Source of the DNA: Dama dama
Lineage: Eukaryota; Chordata; Mammalia; Artiodactyla; Cervidae
Length of the DNA: 64,000 bases
NCBI RefSeq assembly: GCF_033118175.1
Contig: NC_083710.1
Span: 45,229,501-45,293,500, forward strand
Reading direction: 5' to 3'
The notes below the pieces were generated by a model, which saw only the letters and a program-made list of their open reading frames with translations, was not told the DNA's origin and did no database searches. Position numbers and translations under genes: made by a program. This document shows, in pieces, positions 11,807 through 23,787 of the stretch (its first letter is position 1; each line of letters begins with the position of its first letter).

Positions 11807-14550
11807 AAAATAAAGCTAAATTGCAGTATCCAGCTCTAAAACAAGGGATACTGGAAAATAATTTCTGAGGGAAAAAAAAAATTCAATTTAATTTATGTTC
11901 TTATTAAGATGTGTCATCTCGCAATCAAATGTCAAAATCCAAGATATATATTATTTAACTCATGAGAAATGGAAACAGGTTTGAAATGTACAGTTGTAGT
12001 TATTAATGTATATTAATAGAAAATAAAGGGAGTAGATCACCGTGGCAGGAAGAGTAGGTGATGAGAGAAGAGAAATGAGATATGGGAAAGAATCTTAGCA
12101 AAGTCAACATTTAATGTTTCAGTGCAGCTTGTGGTGCTCAAAAAAGACTGAGAAGAAGCAGCCAAGAAAGTAGGAGAATAGTGTCAAGTGAGACAAGAGA
12201 GGAGAGAACTGAGATGGAGAGGGAATACTAAACAATGAAAAATACTGCTAAGTTACAGTAAGAAAAATGAATATATGCTTTTAAGAGTTAGTAACAAGAG
12301 TGTCATTAGTGACCTTGGCAACTAAAATTCAGTAGATGGATACGACTGAGGTAATAACTCAGTGAGTAGGGAAAAAGTAGGTATTGAATATGGATGCTTA
12401 AGTAAATTCCTATAAAAACATTTTAAAGAAAATATGGTGAAGCAAATAGGATAACTAAAAATGGAAGTAAAATATCTAGTCTAGACAACAAAGAAATGGA
12501 ACAATTTTAGAAAGGAGTTGACATATGTCAGTGGGTGCGTGGAAAATAAATCAGAGAGGAAAGGAAATCTCAGAGGTCCACCAAGTATTTTCTAAAGTGT
12601 CTGTGAAAAAGTCATTAAATCTTACTTTATGACTGAATAAAGATTATAGAATGTATATTTTCTTTTAGTCAATTCTACTTATAGAAATAATGTGTTATTT
12701 TAATAAGTTCAGTTTGCACGAATACATGTATTAATATAAATTCTGTTTATAACTATTAAAAGAATATGATATGTGTTATAGAAATTCACTGATTAAAAGA
12801 ACACTTGAGTAAACAACTCACTTCCTCTCCTGACATGATTACCTGAGAGTTTACTTTGCCGGATATGACAAAATCAGCCTTTTCTCTCATTCTTTTTTTT
12901 CCTTTTTTTTTTTTTTATTTCTATTCTCAACAAATCAAAGTATTAAACTACAGCAGTAGGCTTATAGAAGCTCAGGTCAGAGGAAAGTGGATTACTCTGG
13001 ATTGCTGATGTTTCAAAAGTTTTATTCAGTCTTTGAGAGATAAGGAAATGATCTCAAATAAAACTTTTCACAACCCTATTGTACTTTATCTTCTAAGTAA
13101 AGCCCCTTGTCAGCCTTTGATCTGACTCCACTAAAGTTTTCAGTAATTCAGCTGTCCCAGAGTGATTCGTTCTATAGCATTTCTGTAATTGCAAACCAGC
13201 TGGTAGAACTTCAAGAGACCAACAAAAATATCTTAAAAGGCTATTTTAAAAACTATTAGTTGCTAAATTACACTCATTTCCCTCACCATTTGAAATATTC
13301 TGCACATAAAATATGCCTGGGCTTACCTAATTAAAATAGAAGAGAAAAAAATTCCTTGCAACTTACCTTTAAGCAAAAGCACATTTTTATAATAGTCTTG
13401 CAGCTGCATTTTTCTCTCTAGTGCCTTTTCATAACAAAATGTATGCCATATTCAATAATCCTTTCACCTGTATGTCCATTGGGCACTGCTAATAATAACT
13501 AGAACTTTTCTATTTGTAGAAAAAGTAGCCCAGTGGAAATGGGGTCAGGAAAATCTTTTTCAATGGATACACAACTTCCTATAGAAAAGGAAGCAATGCT
13601 TGTAAGGTTATCTTCTCAATACATAGAAACATATTTTTTTCTAACAATTTAAATTCTATTCAATTATTTTTTACAAATAAATATATGCCATGTTTCATAA
13701 CTTTATAATTACTTTATATAGAATCATGTTTCAATTATTCAGATATAAAGTGTTGTTTAAAATATGTATGTAATTCTTTCTGAACATTATATAAAGGATC
13801 TTTAATTGTATGTTTTTACTTAACTCAGATTTTTTTTCACTGGAAGTTTTTAGTTAATGTGGTATTAATGGCAGTTAGAATATAGTATGATTTTAACTTG
13901 AGGGAGGGTGTGGTAAAATTTGATATAATTTAATACTCTGATGATATTATTCTGCAAATTTCCAATGATTTTTTTCAACTCTTTAAAAAAAGTTTTAAAC
14001 ATCTCACAATATAAACGTATAACATTGGTGCAAATTTCAGGGTCTAATGAACAATTATATCTATACTTAAAGGACTGATCAAGTCAAGCTCAGTCTCTCA
14101 AACAAGGGGAAAACAGTATCTTTTCTGCTTTTTATGGGTTTTATTGAACATTCTAGTAGTAGGAACTCAGCAAACTGTTTTACTTTGTTGTCATTTTTAA
14201 TCTCTGTGCTAATTTTGTTTAGGCACTGTAAATCATAGAGAATAAATATGCATACATATAAATATACCCATATATATATACATTAAAATGTTATTTCCTA
14301 GATTTTTATAGGGCCTATCTTCTAAAGGGATTTTATTGCTATGACTTCTTGTTCATAATATCTTTTTAGATTTAGCACTATCAATGAATTGTTGTATTTA
14401 CTTAAAGGGCAATGAGTTATCCAAGAAAATTTTTTTTTTTCATTTTTTCTAATGTTCATCATATTTAATTCTGACTATAGCAAAGGATCATTGCATGAAT
14501 ACCTTAAGATAAAGACAAATGCACTTTGAGGCTTATGTAGCATTTCCAGA
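11807..14550. other. Long unassigned AT-rich interval, no gene
   Basis: No open frame above 60 codons, no recognised SINE or LINE, and only homopolymer tracts (A at 11870-11880, T at 12892-12917, T at 14430-14440) and short TA runs (14255-14282). It may be single-copy sequence or very old repeats beyond recognition by eye. Confidence 0.5.
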
Positions 14551-14551
14551 A

Positions 14552-14766
14552 GTGTGTGTGTATGCTCAGTCTCTTTAATCATGTCTGGCTGTTTGTGACC
14601 TCGTGGGCTCTAGCCCGCCATGCTGCACTATCCATGGGATTCTTCATGCAAGAATACTGGAGTGGGTTGCTATGTCCTTCTTCAGAGGATCTTCCCAACA
14701 CAGAGATCAAACTTGCTTCTCCTGCATTGCAGGTGACTCTTTACCTCTGAGCAACCAGAGAAGCCC
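14552..14766 (-). mobile_element. Bov-tA SINE, antisense
   Basis: The reverse complement of Bov-tA is clear: 'gctcagtctctttaatcatg', 'gcaagaatactggagtgggt', 'tctcctgcattgcaggtga' and 'gcaaccagagaagccct'. The tRNA-derived head lies at the right end. Imperfect flanking repeats, tccagaagt and tccaaaagt, are likely the target duplication. Bov-tA depends on BovB enzymes for mobility. Confidence 0.88.
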
Positions 14767-15398
14767 TCCAAAAGTATAGAGCCCTTCAATCTATTGTAAT
14801 AAATATGTGTTTACTTTAGTGACTTTTAGTGAAAACATGCAAATAGGGTTTCATCTGGTTAAAGCATTATCCTTTCCATGTTTACCTATGTACTATGCAA
14901 GCATACATTTTAGGCAAATATAATTTTAATGAAGCAATATTCTTAAAAATTCATGTAACTCTTGCTCAAAGAAGTGGACAATTTAGCAATTTTATGAGAA
15001 ATTTGAGCAAGGCAAAGCAATTTTATCCTTCTTAAATTTACTTTTTCTTAAAGGCAGATTTCGGGGATTTTTTGCATGAATAACCAGATATATTCTCAAC
15101 TTCTTCCTTGGATGTTCTTTAAGAGTATTGCCATTTTAAAGTTGGAGATAATCAATTGTCATCAAGAAAGGACTGGCAAAACCAATATTTACTTAAGTAA
15201 GAATAAAAATTATAGGCACACATTTTATTTTTAGACTCAGATTAACATCGTTCATAATTCTGTTGGCCTAACATGAGTAAATAGTGGTGAAGAAAATAAA
15301 ATTAGAAGTGAAAAAGTTCTAGATTTCAATTCAAGGTCACACAGAAAAACAGCTTACAACAGAAATTCTCACATGATGAAATAAAAATGTATGGTGAT
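14767..15398. other. Unassigned AT-rich sequence, no gene
   Basis: No repeat family or reading frame recognised. Confidence 0.5.
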
Positions 15399-15411
15399 TA
15401 TTTTATAAATC

Positions 15412-15544
15412 TGGAGAAGGAAATGGCAACCCACTGCGGCATTGTTGGCTGGAGAATTTAATGGACAAAGAAGCCTGATGAGTTACAGTTCATGGGGTCA
15501 CAAAGAGTCAGACATGACTGAGTGACTATCACTCACTCACTCAC
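15412..15544 (+). mobile_element. Bov-A type SINE (single Bov-A unit)
   Basis: A single Bov-A body reads from 'tggagaaggaaatggcaaccc' to 'gactgagtgactatcactcac'. It is bounded by a perfect 13-base direct repeat, tattttataaatc, at 15399-15411 and 15545-15557. The tRNA-like head of Bov-tA is missing, so this is a 5'-truncated Bov-tA or a Bov-A monomer. Confidence 0.88.
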
Positions 15545-15615
15545 TATTTTATAAATCAATGATATATAAAAATTTAAAGAAGTTATGATCTTTATTATCA
15601 TTGAGCTCAGGAAAT

Positions 15616-15616
<1 letters not shown>

Positions 15617-15665
<49 letters not shown>
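15617..15665. repeat. (AT)n(GT)n microsatellite
   Basis: About 20 AT units followed by a short GT run. Confidence 0.92.
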
Positions 15666-15749
15666 AATAAAATCATTATTTCAGCTTTTTTGATTAAATT
15701 TTATAGGCAAAATAGCAAGGATAAATAAGAAAGCATTCTGAAGTGAATA

Positions 15750-17512
15750 ATGCAAAAAATAGAGGAAAATGATACAATGGGAAAGACTAGATATTTCTTC
15801 AAGGAATTAGAGATTTTCATGCAAAAAATGGACACAATAAAGGGCAGAAATGGAAGGACTTAACAATAGCAGAAAAGATTAAGTAGAGGTGGCAAGAATA
15901 CACAGACAAACTGTACCCCCAAAAAAATAAAATAAAATAATGACCCAGATAGCCATGTTGGTGTGCTCCCTCACTTAGAGCTAGACATCTTGGAGGGTGA
16001 AGTCAAGTGGCTCTTAGAAAGCATTACTACCAACAAAGCTGTTGGAAGTGATGGAATTACAGCTGAACTATTTCAAATCCTAAAAGACAATACTGTGCAA
16101 GTGCTGTATTCATCATGCCAGCAAATTTGGAAAACTCAGCAGCGGTCACAGGACTGGAAAATATGAGCTTTCATTCCAATCCCAAAGAAAGGCAATGCCA
16201 AAGAATGTTAAAGCTACTGCACAATTGCACTCATCTCACATGCTAGCTACTAAAGTAATGCTCAAAATTCTCCAAGCCAGGCTTCAACAGTATGTGAACT
16301 GTTAACTTCCAGATGTTCAAGCTGGATGTAGAAAAGGAAGAGGAACCAGAGATCAAATTGTCAACATCCGTTGGGTCATTGAAAAAGCAGGAGAGTTCGA
16401 GAAAAATATCTACTTCTGCTTAATTGACAATGCAAAAACCTTTGACTGTGTGGATCACAACAAATTGTAGAAAATTCTTAAAAAGATAAGAATACTTGAC
16501 CATCTTACTTGCCTCCTGAGAAACCTGTATGCAGGACAAGAAGCAACAGTTAAAACTGGTCACAGAACAATGGGTTGATTCAAAACTGGGAAAGGAGCAT
16601 GTTAAGGCTGTATATTGTTACCCTGCTTATTTAACTTATCTGAAGAGTATATCATGTGATATGTTGAGCTGGATGAATCACAAACTGGAATCAAGATTTC
16701 AGGAAAAAATATCAACAACCTCATAGAAACATATGATACTACCTTAATGGCAGAAAGCAAAAAGGTACTAAAGTCCCTCTTGATGAAGGTCAAAGAGGAT
16801 AGTGAAAAACCTGGATTTAAATGCAATATTAAAAAAATTAAGATCGTGGCATCTGGTTCCATTACCTCATGGAGTATAAATGCGGGGGGGGGGGGGGGCG
16901 GTGGGGAATGAAAACACTGACTATATTCTTGGCCTCCAAAATCACTGCAGACAGTAATGACAGCCATGAAATGCAAGCCATGCTTGCTCCTTGGAAGAAA
17001 AGCCATGGGGAGCCTAGACAGCATATTAAAAAGCAGAGATATTACTTTGTTGACAAAGGTCCATATAGTCAAAGCTATGGCTTTTCCAGTAGTCATGTAT
17101 AGATGTCAGCATTGGACCATAGAGAAGGCTGAGCATCAAAGAACTGAGTGCTTTCGAACTGTGGTGCTGGAGAAGACTCTTGAGAGTCCCTTGGACTGCA
17201 AGGAGATCCAACCTGTCCATCCTAAAGGAAATCAGTTCAGAATATTCATTGGAAGGACTGAGGCTGAAGCTGAAACTCCAATACTTTGGCCACCTGATGT
17301 GAAGAACTGACTATTTGGAAAAGACCCTGATGCTGGGAAAAATTGAAGGTGGGAGGAGAAGCCAATGACAGAAGATGAGATGGTTGGATGGCATCATTGA
17401 TGTGATGGACATGAGTTTAAGTAGGCCCGTGAGTTGGTGATTTACAGGGAAGCCTGTTGTGCTGCAGTCCATGGGTTGCAAACAGTCAGACACGACTGAG
17501 TGACTGAACTGA
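15750..17512 (+). mobile_element. BovB LINE, 1.8 kb, RT region to 3' end, degraded
   Basis: Sense BovB starts just after the endonuclease domain ('gcaaaaaatagaggaaaat') and runs through the RT region to 'gagtgactgaactgaact'. Coding traces include 'NKAVGSDGITAELFQILK' (15963-16166) and the RT palm region. The YADDT motif is destroyed near 16720 ('catatgatactacc'). Many indels and stops make it an old, inactive copy. It carries a 15-base G run at 16884-16898. Confidence 0.9.
16884..16898. repeat. Poly-G tract (15 G) inside BovB
   Basis: Other BovB copies have 'gatggggaaacagtgg' at this place. Here the short G run has grown to 15 G flanked by further G-rich bases. It could be true slippage or an assembly error, as long G runs are hard to sequence. 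Confidence 0.85.
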
Positions 17513-18216
17513 ACTTCTCATTTCAAAGCCTCAAGTGAACTATTACAAAGCAATTTTATTGAAACATTATTTGGGAGGTAAAAACATCAACGTTTAGTGA
17601 TTAGATATGTATTCAAATTAGTAAATGCCTCAAGGATGATTCCCTCTACATGTGACCCCACCAGTAGAATGGAAGATTGCATTTAAAGAGATTTTATGTT
17701 TATTTTAGAATACATTAAGATGATTTTGAATATTAGATGAAAGTTCATCTGATATGAACTTATTATGGAAAAACATGACATCTGTTTAATCAAGCTTTCA
17801 TATGAAAGAACCAAAAATGTATCACTTCAGGATTCTGTTTATCCTTTCAGTATGATATGATTTAACTAATTTAAGTGTTTGTGAAAAAAGAAAAATGTAC
17901 AGATTACAAGCATTATATCCTTTCTTGCATATATCTACCTGCAGAAGGGTTGAATTCTGGCCTAGTTTCTCAGCCTACTGTCAAGGGCCAGCCCCTCTAT
18001 GATTCAGCAAATGGTTTTCCTTACATAGGCATTTCTGGATATTTAAAAGTGTCTTGTACACAGATCAAGAATGAGTAACTCTGGTACTTTCCCATCCATA
18101 TTAGATTTCCCCATTTTTACTTTGAAATATTTCAAACATGCATAAAATTTGAGAGAACTGTGTGAAGAATGCTCATGTATCTCCTATCTAGATTTGTTAC
18201 CAGATAGGGAAAATTG
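17513..18216. other. Unassigned sequence with possible ancient L1 remnant
   Basis: Mostly unrecognised. From about 18100 to 18205 the phrase 'ttgaaatatttcaaacatgc' and what follows resemble the 3' part of old mammalian L1s. I rate that as weak. No gene. Confidence 0.35.
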
Positions 18217-18442
18217 AGGGACTTCCCTGGTGGCTTCCCTCACGGCTCATATGGTAAATAATCCACCTGCAATGCAGGAGACCTAGGTTCAATCCATGGA
18301 TAGAGGAGATCCCCTGGAGAAGGGAAAGGCAACCTACTCCAGTATTCTTGCCTGGAGAATTCCATGGACAGTGGAGCCTGGCGGGCTACAGTCCAAGGGT
18401 CACAAAGAGTTGGACGCAACTGAAGTGACTAACACTTTCACT
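18217..18442 (+). mobile_element. Bov-tA SINE
   Basis: tRNA-like head ('acttccctggtggcttccct', 'cctgcaatgcaggagacct') followed by the Bov-A body ending 'gtgactaacactttcact'. A second copy follows directly at its 3' end. Confidence 0.88.
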
Positions 18443-18650
18443 TTCCTGGTGGCTCAGATGGTACAGAATCTGTCTGCAATGCAGGAAACCTGGGTTTGAT
18501 CCCTGGGTTGAGAAGACTTCCAAGAGAAGGGAATGGCTAACCCACTACTGCATTCTTGCCTAGAGAATTCCAAGGACATAGGAGCCTGGCAGGCTACAGC
18601 CCATGGAGTTGCAAAAAGCTGGACATGACTGAGTGACTAACACTTTCACT
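18443..18650 (+). mobile_element. Bov-tA SINE, tandem with the preceding copy
   Basis: The second Bov-tA begins with 'ttcctggtggctcagatggt' and ends in the same 'gactaacactttcact' as the first. The repeat 'aacactttcact' at both 3' ends may serve as its target duplication, meaning it inserted in the tail of the first. Because the SINE itself ends this way, the duplication is not independent proof. Confidence 0.86.
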
Positions 18651-19320
18651 GCTTCACACTAATAATTGAAGAGGACAGTTCCTCATGAGGCCTTGGTTCT
18701 TGGAAAGAACACAGAGAAGAATCTGAGGCTTTACCTATAACAAAAACAAGTTAATTGAAGAAGGAACAGAAAGAAAACCTTAAGGAACTCAAAGAGATGG
18801 GCCAAGCTAAGACAGGCAGTGGTGCCAGAATAATGAAGTAAGGGTTTTTCAAAAGGAGACTTCTACATATTCATCTAGGTGGGTGTGGACTGAGAGTTTT
18901 GATTGACAGTTACAAGATACATACCAACAGGCTCTACTGTGTATGTCTTTCACACAGTTCAATATCTTATAATCAGATCTATGTATTCACAGAATGCTCA
19001 TAAACCCTTAGTGGGCTTCTGGCTGCCTGAGGTCACTTGAGGACACAGCTGTGCAACAAGGATGCTTGTGTGGGAGTTGGAGAAGCTTCTGTGGTTAGTT
19101 TGTATCCACTGTGTGCCTTGGGTTCATTCCTCTGAGTTGAAAATTTCTGTATAGTTATTTTGTAGGATATCTGTGAGCTCTCCTGGGACAATTGGAGTTA
19201 TCCAGGGGGGTTTAGAGATCAGCTTGAATCTTTATTGACTAGGCTGCCCCTAATTGCTTATGCCTGATTCAAATAACAGATTTGATAAACAGATGCCATT
19301 AATGCAAAGGTAGTTTAATA
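18651..19320. other. Unassigned sequence, no gene
   Basis: About 670 bases of moderate GC content, higher than the surroundings. It has the look of an LTR or single-copy sequence, but I cannot assign it. No frame above 60 codons. Confidence 0.4.
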
Positions 19321-19842
19321 TGACTCAACAATGTCTCTTAGAGGTACCTACTCTACATGAATATATGTGGCCACAAATCGTTATGCATAAGAATGTACAT
19401 AAGATTTTTCTGTAATTTCACAAAGCAATTGCAACACAAGTATCCATCAGTAAAGCAATGAATAAGCATATTTCATTTTATTTGTTAATTGTATACACAC
19501 AGAAAAGAAAAAGCAAACTACTGATATATAAAGTAGCATGAAAAAATCTTGTAGACTTCATTTTTAGGAAAAGAAGGCAAATTCACAAGAGTACATACAC
19601 TATGATTTTATTTACATGACATTTTAGAAGTGGTAAAACTAATCAAGGTGATAGAACAGTAGTTACATTAAGGAGAGCAGATAATGATGGCAGAGAACAC
19701 ATGAACCTTCTTTCATTGGTGTAAAAATATTACAGTTTTTCCTGTTTACACTATGGTAACTTTCTTTGATTATCACTAAGATTATTTTATGCACTTTAAT
19801 GTATGTATGTGACCACATCAATAATAAAGTTAAAAAAAAAGG
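19321..19842 (+). mobile_element. Old L1 (L1M type) 3' end
   Basis: Sense L1M 3' landmarks occur in the expected order: 'tatccatcagtaaagcaatg', 'gagtacatacactatgattt', 'ggtaaaactaatcaaggtga', 'gatagaacagtagttac' and 'aataataaagttaaaaaaaa' as the poly-A end. Highly diverged. The opposite-strand frame 19663-19902 is a chance one. Confidence 0.62.
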
Positions 19843-20343
19843 AAGAAGGAAATACAAGAAAATGATTACAGTGCCAGCAAAATAATACATAATATTTGAC
19901 ATTATTATGTAAACTTCATTTGGTTTGTGACCTAATTATTATGCGATATGTGTTACTTGAATTTGTTGTTGCTTTAACTTTCAGTAAGAAGTCCTTGTTC
20001 CTACCCTTTCCACACAAAGACTGATTTGATTTCTGACAGGAAATAACTTAGTAAACTCAAAATATAATAAGACCATAGTGTAAAAGCTGCTGCATTTCAA
20101 TATTAAGCTGATAATATGCATTTTGCCCTCGTATTTAAAGAATGGCTACAGCTGGAATTGGTTCTAAATGAGAATTGGTAAACAGATAACTGATAGTTTA
20201 CTTTGCTTTCAGCAGAATCTGCAAGCCAAGATATATTTTGCAGTGAGAAGTGAGTTGAGCTCCATGTGAATGACAGAGCCCTAATATGTGAGGTTGAATT
20301 TCAATTAATGTTGCCAGACTTGTGCTGTTCTCAATTTTTAGGT
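19843..20343. other. Unassigned AT-rich sequence, no gene
   Basis: No repeat family or coding frame recognised. Confidence 0.5.
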
Positions 20344-20850
20344 AGTGTCTGATTCTTCGATACCCCATGAACTACAGCATGTTAGACTTCCCTGTCATTA
20401 TTTCTTCACTATCTTCCAGAGATTGCTCAAACCCATGTCCATTGAGACGATGATGCCTTCCAACACTCTTATCCTTTGTCACTCCCTTCTTCAGTCTTTC
20501 CCAGCATCAGGGTCTTATCCAATGAGTTGGCTCTTTGTATCAAGTGGCCAAAGTATTGGAGCTTCAGCTTCAACATCAGTCCTCCCAATGAATATTAATA
20601 GTTGATTTCATTTAGGATTGACTGGTTTGATCTCATTGTTGTCCAAGGGACTCTCAAGAGTCTTCTCCAGCATTACAAATCAAAAGCATCAATTCTTCAG
20701 TGTTCAGTCTTCTTTATGGTCCAACTCTCACATACATACATGACTACTGGAAAAACCATATTTTTTACTATATTGACCTTTGTGAGCAAAGTTATGTCCC
20801 TGCTTTTAAATCCACTGTCTAGGTTTGCTATAGCTTTTATTCCAAGGAGT
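20344..20850 (-). mobile_element. BovB LINE, 5'-truncated, degraded at its 3' end
   Basis: Antisense BovB from 'agtgtctgattcttcgatac' to 'gctatagcttttattcca'. The terminal 'ttcag' repeats are no longer visible. Divergence is among the highest of the BovB copies here, so it is probably an early insertion. Confidence 0.82.
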
Positions 20851-20862
20851 AAGATTTTTCCC

Positions 20863-20893
<31 letters not shown>

Positions 20894-20940
20894 CTTAATT
20901 TCCAAAGCTTTTTCCTTTTTTTTTCTTTTTTCCTGGTGTG

Positions 20941-20977
<37 letters not shown>
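20851..20977. repeat. T-rich tract followed by (AT)n microsatellite
   Basis: T/G-rich low-complexity sequence, including (TTTG)n-like units, is followed at 20943-20977 by about 17 AT units. The T-rich part sits where the poly-T of the antisense L1 that starts at 20978 would be expected. Confidence 0.8.
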
Positions 20978-20979
<2 letters not shown>

Positions 20980-21440
20980 CACCAAAAACATTTTGTATTG
21001 GGGTATAGCTAACTAGCAATGTTGTGGTAGTTTCAGGTGAAGAGCAAACGGACTTAGCCATACATAAACATGTATCCATTTTTCCACAAACCCGTGCCTC
21101 ACATTTAGACTAGCATATAACATTGAGCAGAGTTCCATGTGATATACAATAGGTCTTTGTTGATTATCCATTTTAAATAAAACAGTGTATACCAGATCTT
21201 TCCAAAGTCCCTAACTATCCCTTATCCCCAGCAACCATAAATTTGTTTTCTAAGACTGTGAGTCTCTGTTTTGTACATAAGTTCATTTGTATCATTTATT
21301 TTTAGATTCCACATATCAAGGATGTTATATGATTTTTCTCCTTCTCTGTCTGACTTACTTCACTCAGAATGACAATCTCTAGGTCCATATATTTTGCTGC
21401 AAATGGCATTATTTCATTCCTTTTATTGGCTAAGTAATAT
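20978..21440 (-). mobile_element. L1 LINE 3' UTR, antisense (first segment of a dispersed L1)
   Basis: The ruminant L1 3' UTR in antisense is clear: 'ttgtattggggtatagctaa', 'cattgagcagagttccatgt', 'tttgttgattatccattt' and 'ctgtgagtctctgttttgta'. It is the 3' end of one L1 whose later parts lie at 21954-22158, 22376-22884, 26193-27841 and 28045-28880, separated by younger insertions. Confidence 0.85.
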
Positions 21441-21953
21441 TGTCAGTCAGTCAGTTCAGTAGCTCAGTCATGTCTAACTCCTTATGACCCCATGGACTAC
21501 AGCACACCAGGCCTCCCTGTCCATCACCAACTCCTGGAGTATACTCAAACTCATTTCCATTGAGTCAGTGATGCCATCCAACCATCTCATCCTCTGTCAT
21601 CCCTTTCTCCTCTTGCCTTCAATATTTCCCAGCATCAGGGTCTTTTCAAATGAGTCAGTTCTTCATATTAAGTGGCCAAAATATTGGAGTTGCAGCTTCA
21701 GCATCAGTCCTTACAATGAATATTCAGGACTGATTTCCTTTAGGATGGACTAGTTGGATCTGTTTGCAGTCCAAGGCACTCTCAAGAGTATTCTCGAACA
21801 CCACAGTTCAAAAGCATCAATTCTTCGGTGCTCAGCGTATGCTTCATCCAGCCCAGTGTTTCTCATGATGTAATCTGCATATAAGTTAAATAAGCAGGGT
21901 GACAATATACAGCCTTGACATACTCCGTTCCCAATTTGGAACTAGTCTGTTGT
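21441..21953 (-). mobile_element. BovB LINE with internal deletion, inserted in L1
   Basis: Antisense BovB 3' end (21441-21834) passes without change of strand into an upstream RT segment (21836-21953: 'cttcatccagcccagtg', 'gcagggtgacaatatacagc'). The several hundred bases normally between 'gtgctcag' and this segment are missing. The L1 bases 'atatt' occur on both sides of the element. The internal loss could be template jumping during reverse transcription or a later deletion. Confidence 0.85.
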
Positions 21954-22158
21954 TCCATACATATTCCATTATATTGATATATATATACACACCACTGTTT
22001 CTTTATCCATTTCTCTGTTGATGGGCATTTAGATTGCTTCCATGTCTTGGCTATTGTAAACAGTGCTGCAATGAACAATGGGATGCATATATTTTTGGGC
22101 CATGGTTTTCACTGGATATATGTCCAGGATTGGGATTGCAGGGTCCTATGTTAGCTCT
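21954..22158 (-). mobile_element. L1 LINE, ORF2 C-terminal end, antisense (continued)
   Basis: The L1 resumes with 'tttctttatccatttctctg', 'tgcttccatgtcttggctat' and 'tgcaatgaacaatgggatgc'. It is interrupted by a Bov-A2 SINE at 22159. Confidence 0.85.
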
Positions 22159-22375
22159 TGGAGAAGGAAATGGCAACCCACTCCAGTACTCTTGCCTGGA
22201 AGAGCGCCTTCACTTTCACTTTTCACTTTCATGCATTGGAGAAGGAAATGGCAACCCACTCCAGTGCTCTTGCCTGGAGAATCCCAGGGACAGGGGAGCC
22301 TGGTGGGCTGCCGTCTAAGGGGTCGCACAGAGTCGGACACCACTGAAGAGACTTAGCAGCAGTAGCAGCAGCATT
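22159..22375 (+). mobile_element. Bov-A2 SINE (dimer) in L1
   Basis: Two Bov-A units in tandem, each starting 'ggagaaggaaatggcaaccc', are joined by a C/T-rich linker and end in an AGC-repeat tail. A perfect 8-base duplication of the L1 target, ttagctct, lies at 22151-22158 and 22376-22383. Confidence 0.93.
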
Positions 22376-22884
22376 TTAGCTCTATTTTTAGTTTTTTAAG
22401 GAATTTCTATAAGGTTCTCCATAGTGGCTGCACCAATTTACATTCCCACCAACAGTGCAGGAGGGTTCCCTTCTTGCCACACCCTCTCCAGCATTTGTTG
22501 TTTGTGGATATTTTGATGATAGCCATTCTGACCAATGTGATGTGATATCTCACTATGATTTTGATTTGCATTTCTCTAATACCTCACAATTTTTAACATC
22601 TTTTCATGTGCCTATTGGCCATGTGTACCTCCTCTTTGGAGACATGTCTATTCAGGTCTTTTACCCATTTTTTGAGTGACTTGTGTGTGTTGATGCTATT
22701 AAGCATCCTAAGCTATTTGTAAAATTTGGAAGAGTAATCCCTTATCAGTGACATCATTTGCAAATATTTTCTCCCAATCTGTGCATTGTCTTTTAGTTTC
22801 ATTTATTATTTCCCTTGCTGTGAAAACACTTTTGAGTTTAAGTAGGTCCTATTTGCTTATTTTTGCCTTTATTTCCATTTATCT
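22376..22884 (-). mobile_element. L1 LINE, ORF2 C-terminal coding part, antisense (continued)
   Basis: It continues with 'ggttctccatagtggctgca', 'ttcccaccaacagtgcagga' and 'tttgcaaatattttctccca', all in L1 order. It stops at 22884, where BovB sequence begins. Confidence 0.87.
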
Positions 22885-23787
22885 GTGTTGTTGTTTTGTC
22901 TTTCCATCACATCCAGCACTTTGCAATCCCATGGACTACAGCACACCAGGCTTTCCTGTCCTCCACTATCTCCTGGAGTTTGTTCAAATTCATGTCCGTT
23001 GAATCGATGATGCCATCCAATGATCTCATCCTCTGTCATGTCCTTCTTCTCCTGCCCTCAGTCTTTCCCAGCATCATGGTCTTTTCCAATGAGTCTGCTC
23101 TTTGCATCAGGTGGCCTAAGTACTGATGGTTCAGCTTTGGCATCAGTCCTTTCAATGAATATTTCTTGGTTGATTTCCTTTAGGATTGACTGCTCTGATC
23201 TCTGTGCTGCCCAAAGGATTCTAAAGAGACTTCTCCAGCATCACAATTTGAAAGCATCAGTTCTTCAGCACTCAGCCTTCTTTATGGTCCAACTCTCACA
23301 TTCATACATGAGTACTGGAAAAACAGATTTGACTGTACAGACGTTTGTTGGCAAAATGATGTCTCTGCTTTATAAGCACTGTATACATCATTTTCACAGC
23401 TTTTATTTCAAGGAGCAAGCCTCTTTTAATTTCATGGTTGCAGTCACTGTCCACAATGATTTTGGAACCCAAGAAAATAAAGTCTGTCACTGTTTCTATT
23501 TTTTTCCTCATCTCCTTTTTCACCTTCATCAAGAGGCTGCTTGTGCCTCTTCATTTTCTGTAACTAGGGTGGTGTCATCTCAGTATTGGAGGCTGTTGAT
23601 ATATCTCCCTGTATTCTTGTGATTCATCCAGCCCAACATTTCACATGATGCAATTTGCATATAAGTTAAATAAGCAAGATGAAATATACCATCCTTGATG
23701 TACTCCTTTTCTAATTTTGAACAGCCTGTTCTTTACCTGATTCTAACTGTTGCTTTCTGATATGCATACAGGTTTCTCAGGAGGCTG
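22885..23787 (-). mobile_element. BovB LINE, antisense, first part of a BovB block in L1
   Basis: Antisense BovB from the eroded 3' end ('gcactttgcaatcccatgg') to the start of the RT region ('catacaggtttctcaggagg'). At that exact BovB position the 3' end of a second, less diverged BovB begins. The flanking L1 has catttatct (22876-22884) on the left and cattatct (26193-26200) on the right, so the whole block 22885-26192 appears to share one target duplication. Confidence 0.85.

Noticed and set aside
18217..18290. A tRNA gene, from the tRNA-like sequence
   Set aside because: The tRNA-like segment is the head of a Bov-tA SINE. It is diverged, has no separate terminator and is repeated across the window.
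23020..23622. A 200-codon plus-strand frame as a membrane protein gene
   Set aside because: It is the antisense strand of a BovB. The hydrophobic look is a by-product of translating the reverse complement.
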